NCBI GenBank assembly: GCA_913050115.1
Contig: CAJWZU010000028.1
Span: forward strand, 1-35,494
DNA length: 35,494 nucleotides
DNA from: an uncultured Cellvibrionales bacterium
GTDB taxonomy: Bacteria; Pseudomonadota; Gammaproteobacteria; Pseudomonadales; Cellvibrionaceae
Direction: 5' to 3'
The notes under the pieces were generated by a model, which was given only the letters and a program-made list of their open reading frames with translations, had not been told where the DNA came from and did not search any database. Position 1 is the first letter of the stretch; every line of letters begins with the position of its first letter. Positions 33,911-35,494 of the stretch are shown one piece after another. Both the position numbers and the translations under genes were made by a program.

Positions 33911-35482
33911 CTAGCCCTTCTTTCCCCAACCGCCACCACCGGGGGTCTCTATGCAAAGCCGGTCCCCGGCCTTCAAATTCAAGCTGCACTTAGGGGGCAA
34001 TGTTGTCCCATTCAAACGATTGTGACCAGGGCTCGCCGGCAAGCCCTGCCTCAACCCCCAAGGCCTATGCAGGCGACGCTCCGTCAGCAGTGTCGCCTGC
34101 GCATTAGCGGTAAATTCAAACTCGCGCAACAAACCGTCACCGCCGTTAAAAGCTCCCGCGCCGCCGGAGCCATGCCGAATTTCATAGCGATGCACACGCA
34201 GCGGAAAATGGCTCTCTAAACTCTCTACAGGAGTGTTCAGCGTGTTGGTCATATGCGTTTGCAGCGCAGATAACCCAGATCCCTTGACGCTTGCCCCCAT
34301 TCCACCCCCAATGGTTTCGTAATAGTTCCATGCCGCGCTACCATTTGAGGCACGAGCGCCCATGGCAATATTATTCATAGAACCGTGACTGGCAGCGGGA
34401 ATACGATCGGGTATAGCCTGTGCTAAGGCCCCCAGAATCACATCCACCACTCGAGTCGAAGTCTCTACATTGCCCGCTGCAACTGCTGCAGGTCGGCGCG
34501 AATTAAGTAAAGAACCCTCGGGTGCATATAATGAAATAGGCCGAAAGCTGCCAGCACACGCTGGTGTTTGCGCCGGCATCAGACAGCGAAACACATAGTA
34601 AACACCGGCCGCCGCCACCGACAAAGGACAGTTAATATTACCCGCTACCTGCGCGCTGGTACCACTGAAGTTAACCCTTACGTCGCCCGCAACAACATTG
34701 ATAGCAACAACAATAGGGATGTCTTTATTACCGAGACCGTCATCGTCCATCACATCACTAAAGCGATAACAGCCATCGGGAATATCTTGTAATGCGGCCC
34801 GTGCCAAACGCTCACCGTAATCGTTCAGCTGCTGTAGCGCCGAAAAAAAACGCTGCACGCCGAGCCCGGTAATGAGTTCAGATAAGCGCATCACACCGGC
34901 AGTATTAGCACTGATCTGCGCCGAGAAATCACCATGCGATTCAGCGTCATTACCACTTAAGCGCGACAACACCGCGGCTAAGGTCTTGCCCCGTTGCTGA
35001 ATGAGCGTCGGCGCAATTATAAGGCCCTCCTCTTCCAGCGAGGCCGAAATAGGCATTGATCCTGGGCTGTCAGAACCAATATTGGCATGATGGGCGCGAT
35101 TGGCGACAAAGCCCAATAATTGCTGTTTATTAGCATCAAATATCGGTGATATGAGTGTAACGTCGGGCAAATGCGTTCCGCCGAGATAGGGATCATTAAC
35201 CACTATCATATCGCCATCACACCAGTCGATAGTGGCTATGATACCGGCCATGGCGTAGGCCATGCTGCCCAGATGCACCGGAATATGGGCAGCCTGCGCG
35301 CACAACTGACCATCGGCATCGAATACAGCGCAAGAATAATCGAGACGATCCTTAATATTGGGAGAGAAAGCCGCACGTTTAAGCGTTGCGCCCATCTCAT
35401 CACAGACCGCCTCAATACGACTGCCAAACACGCCCAGTTCAATTGCACTCAAGCGTTTGGGCACTGCAACTTCAATACTCAT
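33911..35482 (-). CDS. hyuB: Hydantoinase B / oxoprolinase family protein
   Basis: The 523-residue cytoplasmic protein is the HyuB-type subunit of ATP-dependent hydantoinase or 5-oxoprolinase, which opens cyclic imides or amides with the HyuA partner. Family blocks are FSPNIKDRLDYSCAVFDADG, NDPYLGGTHLPDVTLISP, VANRAHHANIGSDSPGSMP, FRCLMPAQTPACAG and the Gly-rich end GDRLCIETPGGGGWGK. The start is the ATG at 35482 behind AGGGGG; the GTG directly before it is unlikely. HyuA would normally sit upstream, so it is expected just beyond the right edge. The substrate is not visible. Confidence 0.93.
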   Translation of the reverse strand: MSIEVAVPKRLSAIELGVFGSRIEAVCDEMGATLKRAAFSPNIKDRLDYSCAVFDADGQLCAQAAHIPVHLGSMAYAMAGIIATIDWCDGDMIVVNDPYLGGTHLPDVTLISPIFDANKQQLLGFVANRAHHANIGSDSPGSMPISASLEEEGLIIAPTLIQQRGKTLAAVLSRLSGNDAESHGDFSAQISANTAGVMRLSELITGLGVQRFFSALQQLNDYGERLARAALQDIPDGCYRFSDVMDDDGLGNKDIPIVVAINVVAGDVRVNFSGTSAQVAGNINCPLSVAAAGVYYVFRCLMPAQTPACAGSFRPISLYAPEGSLLNSRRPAAVAAGNVETSTRVVDVILGALAQAIPDRIPAASHGSMNNIAMGARASNGSAAWNYYETIGGGMGASVKGSGLSALQTHMTNTLNTPVESLESHFPLRVHRYEIRHGSGGAGAFNGGDGLLREFEFTANAQATLLTERRLHRPWGLRQGLPASPGHNRLNGTTLPPKCSLNLKAGDRLCIETPGGGGWGKKG

Positions 35483-35494
35483 CACAGACCCCCT

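Noticed and set aside
33664-33939. A 91-residue minus-strand frame overlapping the hyuB stop
   Set aside because: It starts inside hyuB and has an Arg-rich, unbalanced composition typical of a shadow frame.
1-35494. CRISPR arrays, insertion sequences, prophage or integron signs
   Set aside because: I found no repeat-spacer pattern, transposase, integrase or terminal inverted repeat in the window.

Overview
The window looks like a chromosomal segment of a marine-type gammaproteobacterium of moderate GC, with AT-rich spacers. The evidence is BamC next to DapA, RsmJ, SlyD with a His-rich tail, a class I EPSP synthase, LpxL, and the order queE-queC-tRNA-Lys-nadA, which I remember from Pseudomonas-like genomes. 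A Cellvibrionales/Spongiibacteraceae-like host is my guess; nothing in the sequence proves it. Most genes lie on the minus strand. I see no insertion sequence, prophage, CRISPR array or rRNA.

Layout. 1-763: the 5' part of a family 2 glycosyltransferase that leaves the window on the left and has a good ribosome binding site. 957-5311: a tail-anchored L7/L12-like small protein, a carboxylesterase, a small membrane protein, aroA, slyD and a DUF3087-type membrane protein. 5716-7098: a long multi-pass membrane protein ending in an isoprenylcysteine methyltransferase-like domain. 7686-9319: a small hypothetical gene and two tandem secreted paralogues, the first with a possible frameshifted extension. 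9489-10763: phoH and a small helix-turn-helix protein. 10764-12074: a decayed spacer with a LysR C-terminal scrap, broken minus-strand coding pieces and a large hairpin. 12075-16342: a secreted protein of unknown function and two FucP/GluP-type sugar symporters, the first with a very large periplasmic loop. 16461-16869: a Fur box in front of two tiny overlapping genes. 17177-19577: rsmJ, a clearly broken TonB gene, and fpr. 19956-23581: a Gld-like ABC export operon. 24019-25595: an OmpA-type lipoprotein, a leucine-rich-repeat lipoprotein and a PilZ protein. 25695-28554: dapA, bamC and an MBL-fold hydrolase, closely packed. 28666-31398: nadA, tRNA-Lys, queC and queE. 31559-35482: a small SutA-reminiscent protein, lpxL, grxD and hydantoinase subunit B.

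How the genes work together. Several units are housekeeping: lysine/peptidoglycan precursor synthesis with outer-membrane assembly (dapA-bamC), NAD and queuosine synthesis (nadA, queC, queE), and aromatic amino acid synthesis (aroA). The accessory content is sugar uptake, iron-responsive small proteins, a Gld-like ABC complex and cell-envelope lipoproteins. Seven intrinsic terminators mark transcript ends. I did not find an obvious defence or otherwise novel multi-gene system. The best leads are the Fur-controlled micro-operon, the tandem secreted paralogues, the sugar symporter with the enlarged loop, and the decayed genes (tonB and the 11.5-12.0 kb region).
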